Shown: positions 1 through 8,850, numbered from the stretch's first letter. The stretch: 43,148 nucleotides of DNA from an uncultured Bacilli bacterium (GCA_947624505.1 CANQKO010000008.1:1-43148), one strand, 5' to 3'. Program-made: numbers and translations. Notes: generated by a model from the letters alone, not told the origin.

Positions 1-77
1 TAAAAAACTCTCAATTCAGCATAAACACTGGGTTTGAGAGTTCATTACTTCTTACAACTGTCAAATGTAAGATTATA
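1..77 (-). repeat. Left arm of a 77-bp window-terminal inverted repeat
   Basis: The reverse complement of 1-77 matches 43061-43137 at 76 of 77 positions; the single difference is position 67 against 43071. Inside each arm is a hairpin, AACTCTCAA pairing with TTGAGAGTT, followed on the outward side by a T run. Each arm therefore looks like a rho-independent terminator pointing out of the window. The window begins inside this repeat, which suggests a multicopy element that broke an assembly. The alternative is a real inverted pair bounding the segment. Confidence 0.9.
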
Positions 78-100
78 CTAAAAAAAACTATTGTAGTCAA

Positions 101-148
101 TTATCTTGTATGTTATCTTGTATGTTTTCTTGTATGTTATCTTGTATT
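101..148. repeat. Four tandem copies of a 12-bp unit
   Basis: Units at 101-112, 113-124, 125-136 and 137-148 read TTATCTTGTATG with one or two changes in the third and fourth units. The array sits between the terminal inverted repeat and the first gene. It has no spacer structure, so it is not CRISPR. Slippage of copy number is possible. Confidence 0.85.
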
Positions 149-292
149 ATATAGAGTTATTTTTAAAAACATTTAATAAAAAATTTTTCCAGTCTAACCA
201 AAAAAATGCAAAAAAATAAAGTTTTTCCAATTAAACAAAAAAATTTATTTTTTGAAATTTTGTTATACAATATTAAAGAGAGGTGAAATAAT
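149..292 (+). promoter_or_regulatory. AT-rich upstream region of the first ATPase gene
   Basis: A -10-like TACAAT lies at 266-271, with only a weak -35 (TTTATT, 244-249). A clear ribosome binding site AGAGGTGA at 279-286 is six bases before the ATG at 293. Two imperfect copies of TTTTTCCA followed by an A run lie near 184-207 and 222-245. Nothing else is recognisable. Confidence 0.45.
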
Positions 293-1495
293 ATGTTAAA
301 AAGAGAACATTATCTAAGTAAAATTAGAGATTTTTATTATGTAAATTCTTTAATTAAGGTTTTATATGGTTTAAGAAGAAGTGGAAAATCTGTAATCTTA
401 ATGCAAATAATTGACGAAATTAAAGAAAGTGGCATAGATGATGATCATATTATTTATATTAACTTTGAATCACTGGATTATGTTAATATAACAAATGCTA
501 TAGAACTTAATAACTATATTAAAAGTTTAGTAAAAGATAAAAAAACTTATTATATATTTTTAGATGAAGTTCAAAAAGTTCAAGATTTTGAAAAAGCAAT
601 TAATTCTTTAAGAGTAACTAATCAATTTAGTATCTTCATCACTGGTTCAAATAGTAAAATGACCTTTTTAGAATTATCTACAGATTTATCTGGAAGATAT
701 GTTAGCTTTAGAATTAACCCTTTATCTTTTAAAGAAGTTGTAGAATTAACTAATACCCAAAAAGAAGATTATTTTAATTTATTATTAGATATTTTTGAAT
801 GGGGATCTTTACCACAAAGATTTATTTTCCAAAATAATGATTCAAAAGAAAATTATATTAGAGATGTTTATGACTCAATCCTTCTTAAAGATGTTGTGGA
901 TAGACTTGGAATAACAGATATAACATCCTTTAATAAAATTTTACAATATATTTTAGAAACTGAAACAAGAAAATTTTCTACTACTAATGTATTAAATTAC
1001 TTGCAAAATAACGATAGTAAAGTAGCAACTGATACTCTTTATAAGTATTTAGAAGCTCTTTGTTCAACTTTTATCATTAATAGAGTATATAGATATGATT
1101 TAAAAGGTAAAGCAGTTCTAAAATCTTTAAATAAATTTTATGCTACAGATTTAGGAGTAAAAAAAATTAAGACTAATAACAAAGAAATTAACTATTCCCA
1201 AGCTTTTGAAAATATTATTTATAATGAATTAATAAAAAAGGGATATACTGTATATATAGGAAAAACGAAAGATGGAGAAATAGACTTTATAGCATCTAAA
1301 GATAGAAATATTAAATATATTCAAGCTTGTTATGACTTATCAAATGAAGAAACAAGAACGAGAGAATTTAATGCTTTTGATACTATTACGGATAATTTTC
1401 CCAAATATGTCATTTCAATAAATAAAGAAGATTATTCTCAAAATGGCATTAAACATATTAACATTTTTGACTTTTTAATGAATGATGATTTTTAA
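293..1495 (+). CDS. AAA_14 / DUF4143 family ATPase, copy 1
   Basis: A 400-residue protein with the full AAA_14 plus DUF4143 layout. The N-terminal P-loop is GLRRSGKS (residues 26-33), the Walker B is IFLDE (88-92), a sensor-like TGSNS follows near 117-121, and an arginine-finger-like SGRY lies near 133-136. The C-terminal part carries GEIDF about residues 328-332, the signature of the PD-(D/E)XK-like fold in DUF4143. These proteins are common in anaerobic bacteria and archaea; their role is not established, and they resemble orphan mobile ATPases. It has its own ribosome binding site and stands alone between the terminal repeat and miaB. A same-length paralogue lies at 19846-21048, sharing the motifs and most of the framework. 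Confidence 0.88.
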   Translation: MLKREHYLSKIRDFYYVNSLIKVLYGLRRSGKSVILMQIIDEIKESGIDDDHIIYINFESLDYVNITNAIELNNYIKSLVKDKKTYYIFLDEVQKVQDFEKAINSLRVTNQFSIFITGSNSKMTFLELSTDLSGRYVSFRINPLSFKEVVELTNTQKEDYFNLLLDIFEWGSLPQRFIFQNNDSKENYIRDVYDSILLKDVVDRLGITDITSFNKILQYILETETRKFSTTNVLNYLQNNDSKVATDTLYKYLEALCSTFIINRVYRYDLKGKAVLKSLNKFYATDLGVKKIKTNNKEINYSQAFENIIYNELIKKGYTVYIGKTKDGEIDFIASKDRNIKYIQACYDLSNEETRTREFNAFDTITDNFPKYVISINKEDYSQNGIKHINIFDFLMNDDF

Positions 1496-1541
1496 TTTTT
1501 TCTTTTGCTAATTTTGTCGTAATTTGTCGAATTATAAGAAG

Positions 1542-1594
1542 TTTTGACAACGTTTGTCGAAAGCCTTGTAAAAATTTTAAAATAAGTATATTAT
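1542..1594 (+). promoter_or_regulatory. miaB-side promoter with a GACAA/TTGTC inverted repeat
   Basis: A promoter TTGTAA (1566-1571), 17-bp spacer, TATTAT (1589-1594) lies 180 bp before miaB. Just upstream is an imperfect palindrome, TTGACAA-cg-TTTGTCGAA (1544-1560). Two more TTTGTCG copies lie at 1513-1519 and 1523-1529. The cluster looks like an operator; the regulator is unknown. Confidence 0.5.
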
Positions 1595-1600
1595 CTTCAC

Positions 1601-1732
1601 TTGAAAGCGGGTTTTGATTGATTGAATTAATAAAAAAATTTAAATGTTAAAAAAACTTATACCCCTAATTTATATATCCAAATATCTTACTAACTAATCT
1701 ACTCATTGTTCAATCACAAAACTGGCTTTCAA
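1601..1732 (+). repeat. Long-range inverted repeat in the miaB leader
   Basis: TTGAAAGCGGGTTTTGATTG (1601-1620) pairs with the sequence at 1711-1732. There is an 8-bp perfect outer stem (TTGAAAGC/GCTTTCAA), a two-base mismatch, GTTTTG paired, a two-base bulge, then ATTG paired. The loop is about 90 nt. It starts just after the -10 at 1589-1594, so it would fold in the leader RNA. It could also be a small inverted-repeat element. Confidence 0.6.
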
Positions 1733-1774
1733 AATTTATTTAATTATGGTAGAATAATGCACGGGTGGTTAATT

Positions 1775-3187
1775 ATGCATTTACCAGATTTAGACATAGC
1801 AAGAAAAAGAGAGAAAAGAGAAAACAAATATATTGAATTAAAAGAGGATTATTCAAAAATCTTCAAAGGGAAAAAATATTTTTTAAGAACTTATGGTTGT
1901 CAAATGAATACGCACGATAGTGAGGCCATTAGAAGTTATCTAGAAACTTTAGGTTTTACTAAAACCGAAAATTTAGAAGAAGCTAATTTGGTTGTTTTAA
2001 ATACTTGTGCCATTAGGGAAAATGCAAAAGATAAAGTCATTGGTTTTTTAGGAAAATGTCATTATTTAAAGAAGAATAATCCAGATTTTAAAATTGCTTT
2101 AACTGGATGCTTATGTGAACAACCAGATGTAATTGAGGAAATAAGAAACAAACATAAATATATTGATATAATTATTGGTACTCATAATTTATATGATTTA
2201 CCGAAACTATTATTAGAAAATTCGAAAAAGCAAGAGATAGAAGTGTATTCTGAATCAGATGAAATAATTGAGGGAATGCATTATGAAAGAGATTCTAAAA
2301 TTACGGCTTGGGTTAATATTATGTATGGTTGTGATAAGTTCTGTACTTATTGTATTGTTCCTTATACAAGAGGAAGAGAAAGAAGTAGAAAATTAGATAG
2401 TATTATAGAAGAAGTTACTGATTTAAAAAATAAAGGTTATAAAGAAGTTACTCTTTTAGGTCAAAATGTTAATGCTTATGGCCAAGACATCGGGGAAAAT
2501 TTTGCTCACCTTTTAGAAGAAGTAGCTAAAACAGGAATAGAGAGAGTTCGTTTTGTTACCAGCCATCCTTGGAATTTTACTGATGCAATGCTTGATGTGA
2601 TAAGTAAATATGAAAATATAATGCCTTATATTCATTTGCCTATTCAATCTGGAAGTAATAATATTTTAAAAAGAATGAATAGAAGATATACTAGAGAAGA
2701 GTATTATGACTTATATACTAAAATGAAAGAGAAAATCCCTAATGTTTCGATTACCACTGATATTATAGTCGGGTTTCCTTATGAGAGTGAAGAAGATTTT
2801 TTAGATACTTTAGAAATGGTCAAAAAATGTGCTTTTGATGGCGCTTATACATTTATTTACTCTAAAAGAGAAGGAACGCCAGCAGCGTTAATGAAAGATG
2901 ATACCCCTCAAAGTGTTAAAGAAGAAAGATTACAAAGATTAAATGAACTTGTTAATTATTATTCTAATTTAAGTAATCAAAAATTATTAAATAAAGTAGT
3001 TCCTGTTTTAATATTAGGAGATTCGGAAAAAGATAGCAATAAAGTTTATGGCTATACTGATACAATGAAATTAGTTAATGTAGATGGCCCTAAAGATATT
3101 ATTGGTGAAATAGTAAATGTTAAAATAACAGAAGCTAAAAGCTTTAGCTTAGATGGAACATATGTTGATGAAAAAGTTCACAGTTAA
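1775..3187 (+). CDS. miaB: tRNA-2-methylthio-N6-dimethylallyladenosine synthase MiaB
   Basis: This radical-SAM methylthiotransferase adds the methylthio group to i6A37 of tRNAs reading UNN codons. All three domains are present in 470 residues. The N-terminal MTTase domain has cluster cysteines C42 (YGCQMN), C78 (NTCAIREN) and C112. The radical SAM domain has CxxxCxxC at C186, C190 and C193 (GCDKFCTYC). A C-terminal TRAM domain covers about the last 65 residues. I chose the ATG at 1775 because GGGTGG lies just upstream at a normal distance. A TTG at 1706 and an ATG at 1757 are in frame but have no binding site. The short N-terminal extension before the MTTase domain is usual in Firmicute MiaB. 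It is monocistronic, with a second possible -10 (TAGAAT, 1750-1755) close to the start. Confidence 0.95.
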   Translation: MHLPDLDIARKREKRENKYIELKEDYSKIFKGKKYFLRTYGCQMNTHDSEAIRSYLETLGFTKTENLEEANLVVLNTCAIRENAKDKVIGFLGKCHYLKKNNPDFKIALTGCLCEQPDVIEEIRNKHKYIDIIIGTHNLYDLPKLLLENSKKQEIEVYSESDEIIEGMHYERDSKITAWVNIMYGCDKFCTYCIVPYTRGRERSRKLDSIIEEVTDLKNKGYKEVTLLGQNVNAYGQDIGENFAHLLEEVAKTGIERVRFVTSHPWNFTDAMLDVISKYENIMPYIHLPIQSGSNNILKRMNRRYTREEYYDLYTKMKEKIPNVSITTDIIVGFPYESEEDFLDTLEMVKKCAFDGAYTFIYSKREGTPAALMKDDTPQSVKEERLQRLNELVNYYSNLSNQKLLNKVVPVLILGDSEKDSNKVYGYTDTMKLVNVDGPKDIIGEIVNVKITEAKSFSLDGTYVDEKVHS

Positions 3188-3191
3188 GCAC

Positions 3192-3249
3192 TTTGACACA
3201 ATTTGACAATAGGTTACAGTTTGCTATGAAACGTATAATATAGTATAAT
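3192..3249 (+). promoter_or_regulatory. Promoter of the membrane operon with direct TTTGACA repeats
   Basis: The promoter TTGCTA (3221-3226), 17-bp spacer, TATAAT (3244-3249) is clear; another TATAAT lies at 3234-3239. Upstream, TTTGACA occurs at 3192-3198 and 3202-3208. The copies are exactly 10 bp apart, one helical turn, as in response-regulator boxes. The same motif recurs upstream of nrdD and murC. Confidence 0.55.
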
Positions 3250-3273
3250 ATTATTACTTGGAGAGTGAAGATA

Positions 3274-3765
3274 TTGAATAAAATAAAAAAAATATGGAAT
3301 GAAAATAAAGTTTTATTTTTCTTAGGAATAATTCTTATAATTTGTTTAATAGTTATTGGGGTTATTGCCCTTAAGTCTTTTTATTCTTCTTGTGATGATG
3401 CTTACTGCAATAGAAAAGTAGCTGATTTAAGAAGTGAATTACCTAAACAAATAGAAGACAAATTAAAAGAAAATGAGAATATCGTTAAAACATCAGTTTT
3501 AGTTAAAAATGCCATTATTTATGTCAGTGCTACTTTTACAAGTGATGTTAAAATGGATAGTGCCAAAAAAGCAATGGATGAAATAATACCATTATTTAAT
3601 GAAGATGAGTTGTTAATTTATGATTTAGATTTAACTATTAAAACGGAAAATTTTAATAGTGATACTAAAGAAGGTTTTATCATAAAGGGAGCTAGAAATA
3701 CTAATGGTGATGGTAAGATAGTTTGGAGTAATTATAATATAGATTCCAAAGAGGATAGTGAATAA
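3274..3765 (+). CDS. Small membrane-anchored protein of unknown function
   Basis: No family recognised. The 163-residue product has a charged N-terminus, one transmembrane segment (about residues 11-33), then CDDAYC just outside the membrane and a soluble domain of about 125 residues with alternating beta and helical character. It is probably N-in with the domain outside. I chose the TTG at 3274 because GGAGAG at 3260-3265 sits 8 bases before it; the GTG at 3265 overlaps that site. It is the first gene of a tight operon. Only two bases separate its stop from the GGDEF-like gene, which in turn overlaps the YihY gene. It may be a partner or sensor subunit for these, but that is inference from position. 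Confidence 0.7.
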   Translation: MNKIKKIWNENKVLFFLGIILIICLIVIGVIALKSFYSSCDDAYCNRKVADLRSELPKQIEDKLKENENIVKTSVLVKNAIIYVSATFTSDVKMDSAKKAMDEIIPLFNEDELLIYDLDLTIKTENFNSDTKEGFIIKGARNTNGDGKIVWSNYNIDSKEDSE

Positions 3766-3767
3766 AA

Positions 3768-5795
3768 ATGAAAAAGAAAAAAATTTATATAACAATAATA
3801 TTTATTGTTATATTACTAGTTATTGGTGGTTTATTTATTTACCGCGTTGTTAGTGATCAAAATAAATTAACTAGTGAAGAAAGAACTTGGATTAATGAAA
3901 ATATAAATAATGTCCAAAATGTTTATTTGGTTAAAGATGAAAATATTTTTAGTAAAGATGGTACAGGGGTTTTTAATACTTTTTTACAAGATTTTACTAA
4001 TGAATATAAAATTAATATTAATCCCATTAATTTTGAAGGAGAAATTAATAATAATACCATTAAATTTAATTATACGAAGAGTTTAAATGATAATGAAGAT
4101 GTTTTTTATAAAGATCATTATGTATTAGTAAGTAAAAAATTTGAATTTATTAATAGTAATGACGATCTTAATAATAAAATTATTGGTATTTTAAATAGTG
4201 ATATAGATTATGTAAAAGGTTATTTAAAAGATGTTAATATTAATTATAATGGTTATGATGATGTTACGGAATTATTTAAATCATTAGATAATAATATTAA
4301 TTATATATTAATTCCGCGAATGAAATATATTGATCAAATATTAGCAAGTAATTTAGAAATAGTATATCATTTTAGTGATATAAATGTTTATTATACTTAT
4401 ACTGATAATAATAGTGTATTTGGTAATATTTTACGTAAATATTATCATAAATGGCAAGATAATCTTAATGAAATAATTAAAAAAGAAGAGTTTAAAATAT
4501 TTACTAATTCTTTAAAGATAAGTGATCCAGATATTGATAAATTACTCAGTGTTGATTATCGTTATGGTTTTACCAATAATTCACCATATGAAGTTATTAT
4601 GAGTGGTAATTATGGGGGAATTGTGGCTACTTATTTACAAGAATTTAGTACATTTTCTGGGGTATATTTTGACATAACAAAATATAACAATAAAGATAAA
4701 TTAATAAATGCCATTAATAATGATAAAATTGATTTATATTTTAATTTTGATAATAGTATAACATCCAACTATCAAGAAACGAGTACAGGAATAACTAGTA
4801 GTTTATCTATTATTACCAATAAAAAAAATAATAAAGTCTTTAATTCTATCTATAGTCTGCAAGGAGAAGAAGTATATGTTTTAAAAGATAGCAATTTAAT
4901 GAAATATTTAAGTGATATTGGTAATATCGAAATTCATACTTATGAGAATAATAAAGAATTATTTAAACTTAATAAAGATGATAAAATAATTGTAATGGAT
5001 ACATATATTTTTAATTATTATAAAAATAGTAAATTAAATAATTATATTAGTAAATTTAATACTTTAATTGATAATAATTATAAATTTAAAATTAATAGTA
5101 AATATGATGTATTAAATACCTTGTTAAGTAAGTATATTAGTTATTTAGATCCATCCGTAATGATTATAGATGGTATTAATAATCATAATGAAACAGTGAC
5201 AAGTGGAAGTATCTTAAATACAATTGCTAAATACTTTATTTTAACGATTATTGGTATTTTTGTTATCGGTTTTATAGTTTATAAAAGAAGTAAGAAAATA
5301 AGAATTGCAAGACGTCTTAAAAAAGATGAAAAGATTCGCTTTATTGATGAACTTACTTTACTAAAAAATAGAGCTTATTTAAGTGATTTTATGAAAACTT
5401 GGAGTAATAATAATATTTATCCACAAGGAATTATTGTTGTTGATTTAAATCATTTACAAGAAATAAATGATAAATATGGGGTTAGTGAAGGTGATAAGCA
5501 AATCCAAAGTGCTGCGAATGCCTTAATTAAAACACAACTAGATAATAGTGAACTTATTCGTAGTGATGGTAATGAATTTGTAATTTATACTATTGGTTAT
5601 AATCAAAAACAAATAATTAATTATATTCATAAGTTAAATAAAGAACTTAAGAAATTACCTTATGATTATGGAGCAGAATTTGGTTTTAGTCTTATTTTAA
5701 ATAATTTAAAGACGATTGAAGATGCTTTAACTGAGGCAATTGAAGATATGAAGAGTAAAAAGATAAATGATAATAAAGAGGAGAAGTTTGAGTGA
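3768..5795 (+). CDS. Membrane sensor with extracytoplasmic domain and degenerate GGDEF domain
   Basis: This 675-residue protein has an N-terminal membrane segment (about 6-28), a large outer region of about 450 residues, a second membrane segment (about 485-507) and a cytoplasmic C-terminal domain. The outer region is consistent with tandem solute-binding-protein-like lobes. The C-terminal domain keeps diguanylate cyclase landmarks: DELTLLKNR near 525, VVDLNHLQEINDKYG near 560 and the GD after it. The signature loop, however, reads R-S-D-G-N-E-F at about 598-604 instead of RxGGDEF. The first glycine and the metal/substrate aspartate are changed, and no RxxD inhibitory site precedes it. Cyclase activity is unlikely; nucleotide binding or signal relay is more plausible. 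The GTG start of the YihY gene overlaps its TGA stop, implying translational coupling. Confidence 0.8.
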   Translation: MKKKKIYITIIFIVILLVIGGLFIYRVVSDQNKLTSEERTWINENINNVQNVYLVKDENIFSKDGTGVFNTFLQDFTNEYKININPINFEGEINNNTIKFNYTKSLNDNEDVFYKDHYVLVSKKFEFINSNDDLNNKIIGILNSDIDYVKGYLKDVNINYNGYDDVTELFKSLDNNINYILIPRMKYIDQILASNLEIVYHFSDINVYYTYTDNNSVFGNILRKYYHKWQDNLNEIIKKEEFKIFTNSLKISDPDIDKLLSVDYRYGFTNNSPYEVIMSGNYGGIVATYLQEFSTFSGVYFDITKYNNKDKLINAINNDKIDLYFNFDNSITSNYQETSTGITSSLSIITNKKNNKVFNSIYSLQGEEVYVLKDSNLMKYLSDIGNIEIHTYENNKELFKLNKDDKIIVMDTYIFNYYKNSKLNNYISKFNTLIDNNYKFKINSKYDVLNTLLSKYISYLDPSVMIIDGINNHNETVTSGSILNTIAKYFILTIIGIFVIGFIVYKRSKKIRIARRLKKDEKIRFIDELTLLKNRAYLSDFMKTWSNNNIYPQGIIVVDLNHLQEINDKYGVSEGDKQIQSAANALIKTQLDNSELIRSDGNEFVIYTIGYNQKQIINYIHKLNKELKKLPYDYGAEFGFSLILNNLKTIEDALTEAIEDMKSKKINDNKEEKFE

Positions 5796-6649
5796 GAAAA
5801 AGATTAAATAATGCTAAGTTAACAGTTAAAGACTTTTTTAAAAATATTATTAAGGTTTTAAGAAGACCAGATATGGTTATTCTTCCTGGTAATCTTTCTT
5901 TTTTCTTTGTTTTAGCTATTATTCCTTCTTTATCTTTAATAAGTTATGGAGCATCCATTTTAAATTTATCGGTTGATTATTTATATAATTTTATTGCTAA
6001 TTCTTTTTCAGCCGAAATAGCTAATCTAATCTTAGGAGTAAATCTTAGTTATGAAGCAGGAATACACTTCTTTATTACCGTTATAGTTGGGTTTTATATT
6101 GCCTCAAATGGGGCTGATTCCATTATTACAACGAGTAATGCTATTTATGGAATAGAAAATAAATCTTGGCTTAAAAGAAGAATAAAAGCCTTAGGTATGT
6201 CTTTATTAATTGTTATATTATTTATCTTTATGTTAATTGTTCCGGTCTTTGGTAATACGATTATTTCTTTAATTGAAGAAGTTAATTTAAATAGTGGGGT
6301 ATCAAGGCAAATAATTGCGATTTTTAACTTACTTGAAGGACCAATTACTTGGTTAATTATCTTTGTTATTATTAAGGTAATTTATAAGATCGCCCCCGAT
6401 AAAAAACCAAAGGGAAGAGTTATTAATTATGGGGCTTTATTTACAACCGTTGGGTTTATTGTGGGTACCAAAGTATTTTCTTTATATGTTAACAATTATG
6501 CTAATTATAGTCATTTATATGGTGGCCTTGCAAGTATTGTGGTCTTAATGATCTGGATTTATTATCTATCTTATATTTTTGTGGTAGGAATGTCTTTAAA
6601 TAGTCAAAAAGATGATGAAAAATTGTTAAAAAATGGAACTATAAAATAA
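5792..6649 (+). CDS. YihY/BrkB family inner membrane protein
   Basis: A 285-residue polytopic protein with about six membrane segments and the family pattern: N-terminal RRPDMVILPGNLSFFFVLAI, a central IASNGADSII segment, and the closing GGLASIVVLMIWIYYLSYIF segment. The family (once misnamed ribonuclease BN) is widespread in bacterial cytoplasmic membranes. Its transport or envelope function is not established. The GTG start overlaps the stop of the GGDEF-like gene by four bases, and a strong terminator follows. It is therefore the last gene of the three-gene operon, and a shared envelope role is likely. Confidence 0.85.
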   Translation: MRKRLNNAKLTVKDFFKNIIKVLRRPDMVILPGNLSFFFVLAIIPSLSLISYGASILNLSVDYLYNFIANSFSAEIANLILGVNLSYEAGIHFFITVIVGFYIASNGADSIITTSNAIYGIENKSWLKRRIKALGMSLLIVILFIFMLIVPVFGNTIISLIEEVNLNSGVSRQIIAIFNLLEGPITWLIIFVIIKVIYKIAPDKKPKGRVINYGALFTTVGFIVGTKVFSLYVNNYANYSHLYGGLASIVVLMIWIYYLSYIFVVGMSLNSQKDDEKLLKNGTIK

Positions 6650-6661
6650 ACTATAATGCTT

Positions 6662-6709
6662 AAAATACTAATATGTACACAAGTATTACTTAGTACATAT
6701 TAGTATTTT
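6662..6709 (+). terminator. Bidirectional hairpin after the YihY gene
   Basis: A perfect 17-bp stem, AAAATACTAATATGTAC (6662-6678) with its complement at 6693-6709, and a 14-nt loop. T and A runs on the two sides make it usable in both directions. Confidence 0.75.
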
Positions 6710-6759
6710 TGATATCAATCTAGTATTTTTTACTAACGATATTGAAAAGTAATACTTAA

Positions 6760-6800
6760 AAGAGTTTGTAATGTTCATTATTTTACAAATTCTTTTTTTA
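6760..6800 (+). terminator. Second terminator hairpin
   Basis: The stem AAGAGTTTGTAA (6760-6771) pairs with TTACAAATTCTT (6783-6794) through one G-U pair and is followed by a T run. It lies 50 bp after the previous hairpin and before the LtaS-like gene. Confidence 0.65.
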
Positions 6801-6835
6801 TATTTACAAAAACTAGTGAAATATCTTAATATTTT

Positions 6836-6844
6836 TGCTATACT
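6836..6844 (+). promoter_or_regulatory. Extended -10 promoter of the LtaS-like gene
   Basis: TG-C-TATACT (6836-6844) is an extended -10 that needs no good -35. A second candidate is TTTACA (6803-6808) with TAATAT (6827-6832) at 18 bp. Confidence 0.4.
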
Positions 6845-6868
6845 TATGGTGTTAGAAAGTGTGAAGAT

Positions 6869-8815
6869 ATGAAAAAGATAAATGTTTTTTTAGTTTACTT
6901 TGTTAGTTTAATTTTTATGGAGTTTTTATTTAAATTTTTAACTATTGAACATATTTTTAGATTAAGTAATATTAATTTAATTTTGTTTTTAATTCCTTTT
7001 AGTTTATTATTAAGTATGCTTACTAATATAACTAAAAATCCCAAAACAAATCGGGTTATTTTCATTGTTATTTTAAGCATTTTAAGTGTTTGGTTTAGTG
7101 CCCAATATGTTGTTAAGAGTTATTTTGGTTGTTATATTTCCTTAGGGGCTTTTGGAGTTGCTGATCAAGTGGTGGAATTTGCCAGTAAAGGGATTATTGA
7201 AACTTTAAGAAGACTTCCAGGAATTATTTGTTTATTTATTCCCTTTATTTTAACAATGATTTTTCATAAATATATTAATTTTCATAAATTTAGATGGCAA
7301 AAGAATTTAGTTATTTTCGGTATTATTGTGATAACTTATATAATATATCTACTGTCTTTAAATATTGGTAAAAATAATAGTTATTCACCATATATATTAT
7401 ATAATGAAATAAATGATGTTAATTTAAATATGGAAAATTTTGGAATTGTTAATTCTTTCTTTATTGATATTAAAAGAACTATCTTTGGTTTTGAAGATAA
7501 AATAAATAATGATGTTGATAATATTTTAAGTGGGGATAAAGATGATGATACTCCAAAAGAATATGGCTATAATATCTTAGATATTGATTTTAATAGTTTA
7601 ATTGCTAGTGAAAGCAATAAGACTATTAAAGAAATGCACGAGTATTTTAAAAATGATCCTGGTACTAAACAAAATGAATATACCGGAATGTTTAAAGATA
7701 AAAATTTAATCTTATTTATGGCAGAATCCTTTAATGAAGTGGCGGTATCACCTGAGCTTACGCCAACATTATATAAGCTTGCTAATTCCGGATTTGTTTT
7801 TGAAGAATTTTATACCCCAACGATATTTAGTACTATTGGGGGAGAATTTCAAGAACTTACTGGTCTTTATGCTGAAAGTTTAGGTGTATTATCGGAATTT
7901 AGAAAGGGTAAGACAACATTCCCTCAAGGTATTGCTACTAAATTTAAAAATGAAGGATATAATACTTATGCTTATCATAATAATTCTTATACTTTCCAAG
8001 ATCGTAATTTGTATTTACCTAGTTTAGGTTTTGATAATTTTAAAGCTTGTCGTAATGGCCTTGAAAAAGTTATTAATTGTAATATTTGGCCAAGAAGTGA
8101 TGTTGAGTTAATTGATGCCACTGTTGATGAATATGTTAATAATGATAAATTTATGGTGTTCTATGCTACGAACTCTGGACACTCATCATATGATAATTTT
8201 AATTCTAATCAAATGGCTAAAAAACATCAAGATGAGTATTTAGCTTTTAATCTTCCTTATTCTAATAGAATTGCTACTTATTTAGCAGCGCAAATGGAAC
8301 TAGATAGAGCGCTAGAGTCTTTAATTGAAAAGTTAGATGCCGCAGGTAAGTTAGAAGATACCGTTATTGCTTTAGTTGGTGATCATTGGCCATATGAATT
8401 AGAGGTATCGGAAGTAAATGAAGCAGCCTCTTATGAAAAAGATGCCGCCGTTGAAATTAACCATAGTAAATTTATTTTATGGAATAGTGAAATGGATACC
8501 GTTAAAGTATCAAAAGTCGGTAGTCAAATTGATGTAATGCCAACTATTTATAATGTTTTTGGTATTCCTTATGATTCAAGACTATTTATTGGTAAAGATA
8601 TTTTAAGTACAGAAGGTGGTTTAGCTATCTTTGCTAATAAAGAATGGGTAACAGATAAAGGAACATATTTCCCATCAAATGGTAAATTTATTCCGAAAGA
8701 TGGGGTTTCAGTTAGTGATGATTATATTAAATCAATTATTCAAATAGTTAATAATAAAACCAGTATGAGTAAAAAAATAATAATGAATAATTATTATAGT
8801 AAATTAGGTTTATAA
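6869..8815 (+). CDS. LtaS-like phosphoglycerol transferase (sulfatase family membrane protein)
   Basis: A 648-residue protein with about five N-terminal membrane segments (to residue 165) and a large outer sulfatase/alkaline-phosphatase-fold domain. Motifs fit the lipoteichoic acid synthase family. LILFMAESFNE carries the first metal-binding acid, and FSTIGGEFQE near residue 320 contains the threonine expected to take up phosphoglycerol. GHSSY near 435 and VGDHWPYE near 503 supply further metal ligands. The likely reaction is transfer of glycerol phosphate from phosphatidylglycerol to a glycolipid or polymer on the outer face. Length matches LtaS (about 650). It is monocistronic, with terminators on both sides. 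Which LtaS paralogue it is, or whether it acts on another polymer, cannot be told here. Confidence 0.85.
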   Translation: MKKINVFLVYFVSLIFMEFLFKFLTIEHIFRLSNINLILFLIPFSLLLSMLTNITKNPKTNRVIFIVILSILSVWFSAQYVVKSYFGCYISLGAFGVADQVVEFASKGIIETLRRLPGIICLFIPFILTMIFHKYINFHKFRWQKNLVIFGIIVITYIIYLLSLNIGKNNSYSPYILYNEINDVNLNMENFGIVNSFFIDIKRTIFGFEDKINNDVDNILSGDKDDDTPKEYGYNILDIDFNSLIASESNKTIKEMHEYFKNDPGTKQNEYTGMFKDKNLILFMAESFNEVAVSPELTPTLYKLANSGFVFEEFYTPTIFSTIGGEFQELTGLYAESLGVLSEFRKGKTTFPQGIATKFKNEGYNTYAYHNNSYTFQDRNLYLPSLGFDNFKACRNGLEKVINCNIWPRSDVELIDATVDEYVNNDKFMVFYATNSGHSSYDNFNSNQMAKKHQDEYLAFNLPYSNRIATYLAAQMELDRALESLIEKLDAAGKLEDTVIALVGDHWPYELEVSEVNEAASYEKDAAVEINHSKFILWNSEMDTVKVSKVGSQIDVMPTIYNVFGIPYDSRLFIGKDILSTEGGLAIFANKEWVTDKGTYFPSNGKFIPKDGVSVSDDYIKSIIQIVNNKTSMSKKIIMNNYYSKLGL

Positions 8816-8819
8816 AAAG

Positions 8820-8850
8820 GAAAAGTTTGCTATTTTACAAACTTTTCTTT
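8820..8850 (+). terminator. Terminator after the LtaS-like gene
   Basis: A perfect 10-bp stem, GAAAAGTTTG (8820-8829) with CAAACTTTTC (8838-8847), an 8-nt loop, then T residues. Its 3' half overlaps the -35 of the next promoter. Confidence 0.8.

Noticed and set aside
101-148. CRISPR-like array
   Set aside because: The units are 12 bp, directly adjacent and without spacers; no cas gene is present.
6895-7080. Minus-strand ORF inside the LtaS-like gene
   Set aside because: Low-complexity complement of a membrane-segment coding region; no start signal.
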